Positions 14,122-14,805 of a stretch of 14,805 bases of DNA are shown one piece after another. The stretch spans positions 1 to 14,805 of the forward strand of contig CAMBEY010000039.1 of NCBI GenBank assembly GCA_945865705.1, written 5' to 3'. Each line of letters opens with the position of its first letter. Position 1 is the first letter of the stretch. The position numbers and the translations under genes are program-made. The notes beneath the pieces are model-generated. The model was not told the DNA's origin and made no database searches. It was given only the letters and a program-made list of their open reading frames with translations. The stretch is from Candidatus Sulfopaludibacter sp. SbA3 (GTDB lineage Bacteria; Acidobacteriota; Terriglobia; 2-12-FULL-54-10).

Positions 14122-14148
14122 ACCTAAGCGACCGACCTAAGCGGTCGC
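14122..14148 (-). repeat. hairpin built on a direct repeat at the GNAT stop codon
   Basis: ACCTAAGCG occurs at 14122-14130 and 14135-14143, and GCGACCG (14128-14134) pairs with CGGTCGC (14142-14148) across a 7-base loop. The element spans the last codons and the TAG stop of the GNAT gene. No T tract follows on the minus strand, so a standard terminator is unlikely, but the stem may mark the 3' end of the GNAT message. Confidence 0.5.
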
Positions 14149-14645
14149 AGGCGGGCGTAGAGCAACGCGTCGGCCAGTTTGCCATCTTTCCAGATGTCTT
14201 TGCGCAGACGGCCTTCAAGTTGGTAGCCCGCTTTTTCCAGCACGCGCGCCGACGCCGGGTTCCACTCGAAGACGGTGGCCTGCAGGCGTTCTAGCTCGAA
14301 GTTCGCGAAAGCATAATCCGTGGCTAGCTTCAACGCGAAAGTGGCGATACCGCGACCCCAAAACGGCTCGCCGAGCCAGTAACCGATGCTGGCCGTCTTG
14401 CGATGGACATCATTCATCGGATCAAACCCCACACCACCGATGGGCTCTCCGCTCAGATCAATGGCGAAGTGCATGTGCGGGGCCTGCCTCGCGCCGCAGC
14501 GCCACAGCCAGCGGTCAGCGTCCTCTTCCGTGTATGGATGCGGGAAGACGTCAGTAAGATTGATCCAGACATTGCGGTTGTCAGCGTAGCGCAGCAGAGG
14601 TGCTTTGTCCGTCATCTGCCACGGGCGAATTTGAATAATCTCCAT
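14124..14645 (-). CDS. GNAT family N-acetyltransferase, RimJ/RimL-like
   Basis: GNAT enzymes move an acetyl group from acetyl-CoA to an amine. The 173-residue product has IRPWQMTDKAPLLRYADN near the start, HFAIDLSGEPIGGVGF, the IGYWLGEPFWGRGIATFAL stretch that holds the acetyl-CoA pyrophosphate-binding loop (WGRGIAT), then LERLQATVFEWNPASARVLEKAGYQLEG. The last segment is typical of the RimJ/RimL group that acetylates protein N termini, antibiotics or small amines; the substrate cannot be told. A TTG at 14669 is in frame, but the ATG at 14645 starts just before the conserved first strand. No strong ribosome-binding site is seen. It precedes the hydrolase gene on the same strand, but the gap and hairpin between them make a shared transcript uncertain. 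Confidence 0.92.
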   Translation of the reverse strand: MEIIQIRPWQMTDKAPLLRYADNRNVWINLTDVFPHPYTEEDADRWLWRCGARQAPHMHFAIDLSGEPIGGVGFDPMNDVHRKTASIGYWLGEPFWGRGIATFALKLATDYAFANFELERLQATVFEWNPASARVLEKAGYQLEGRLRKDIWKDGKLADALLYARLRPLRSVA

Positions 14646-14669
14646 TGGGGCTGTTCCACTTTGCGACAA

Positions 14670-14805
14670 TCTGGAAGCGCAAGTGTAGCGCAGTGGCGTT
14701 TCCGATTCCAGTCGATCACTGCAACACCCGAAGCGACCGCTCCCGCCCGGTCAGCACGCAAGACGCATAGCCAGTCGAAATGAACCACTAATCAAGAATC
14801 TCCCC
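14670..14805. other. right edge without a visible gene
   Basis: These bases hold no supported reading frame, RNA or clear promoter. They would contain the promoter of the GNAT gene if it has its own. Confidence 0.5.

Noticed and set aside
1..14805. CRISPR arrays, insertion sequences, riboswitches, defence systems
   Set aside because: No spaced direct repeats, transposase motifs, terminal inverted repeats, known aptamer cores or defence domains were found on reading both strands.

Overview
The window looks like a chromosomal housekeeping segment from a GC-rich (roughly 60% by eye), Gram-negative-type bacterium. An LPS-export permease shows an outer membrane, and an S13-type peptidoglycan hydrolase shows a murein wall. 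NAD-dependent DNA ligase, SSB, GpsA, CinA and YacG are ordinary bacterial core genes. The single-chain LptF-LptG permease and the IPT/TIG plus NHL-type beta-propeller protein make me suspect an acidobacterium or relative. That placement is inference, not something the sequence proves. I see no insertion sequence, phage gene, CRISPR array or other clear sign of recent transfer.

Layout: (1) 2-2514, plus strand: the 3' end of a PBP4-like D-Ala-D-Ala carboxypeptidase, complete ligA, then tRNA-Lys(TTT). (2) 2667-5997, minus strand: a fused lptF-lptG gene followed by a small histidine-rich membrane protein. (3) 5998-6149: a divergent intergenic region, then a plus-strand zinc-ribbon, single-span membrane protein ending at 7025. 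(4) 7111-11789, minus strand: a run transcribed as memo-like, yacG, IPT/NHL protein, cinA, gpsA. The gaps are 36, 130, 41 and about 20 bases, and the cinA stop overlaps an alternative gpsA start. (5) 11943-12446, minus strand: ssb with its own good promoter and a possible terminator. (6) 12657-14645, minus strand: an exported alpha/beta hydrolase and a GNAT acetyltransferase. The last ~135 bases show no gene.

Functionally the window covers DNA joining and protection (LigA, SSB, possibly YacG acting on gyrase), cell-envelope building (PBP4-like, LptFG, GpsA for glycerol-3-phosphate) and NAD-related repair (CinA recycles NMN, a by-product of LigA). No defence or mobile system is visible. The less ordinary items are the LptF-LptG fusion with a repeat-bearing linker in its second half, the His-rich membrane protein behind it, the zinc-ribbon membrane protein divergent from it, and the ssb leader with a G8 tract fused to its ribosome-binding site.
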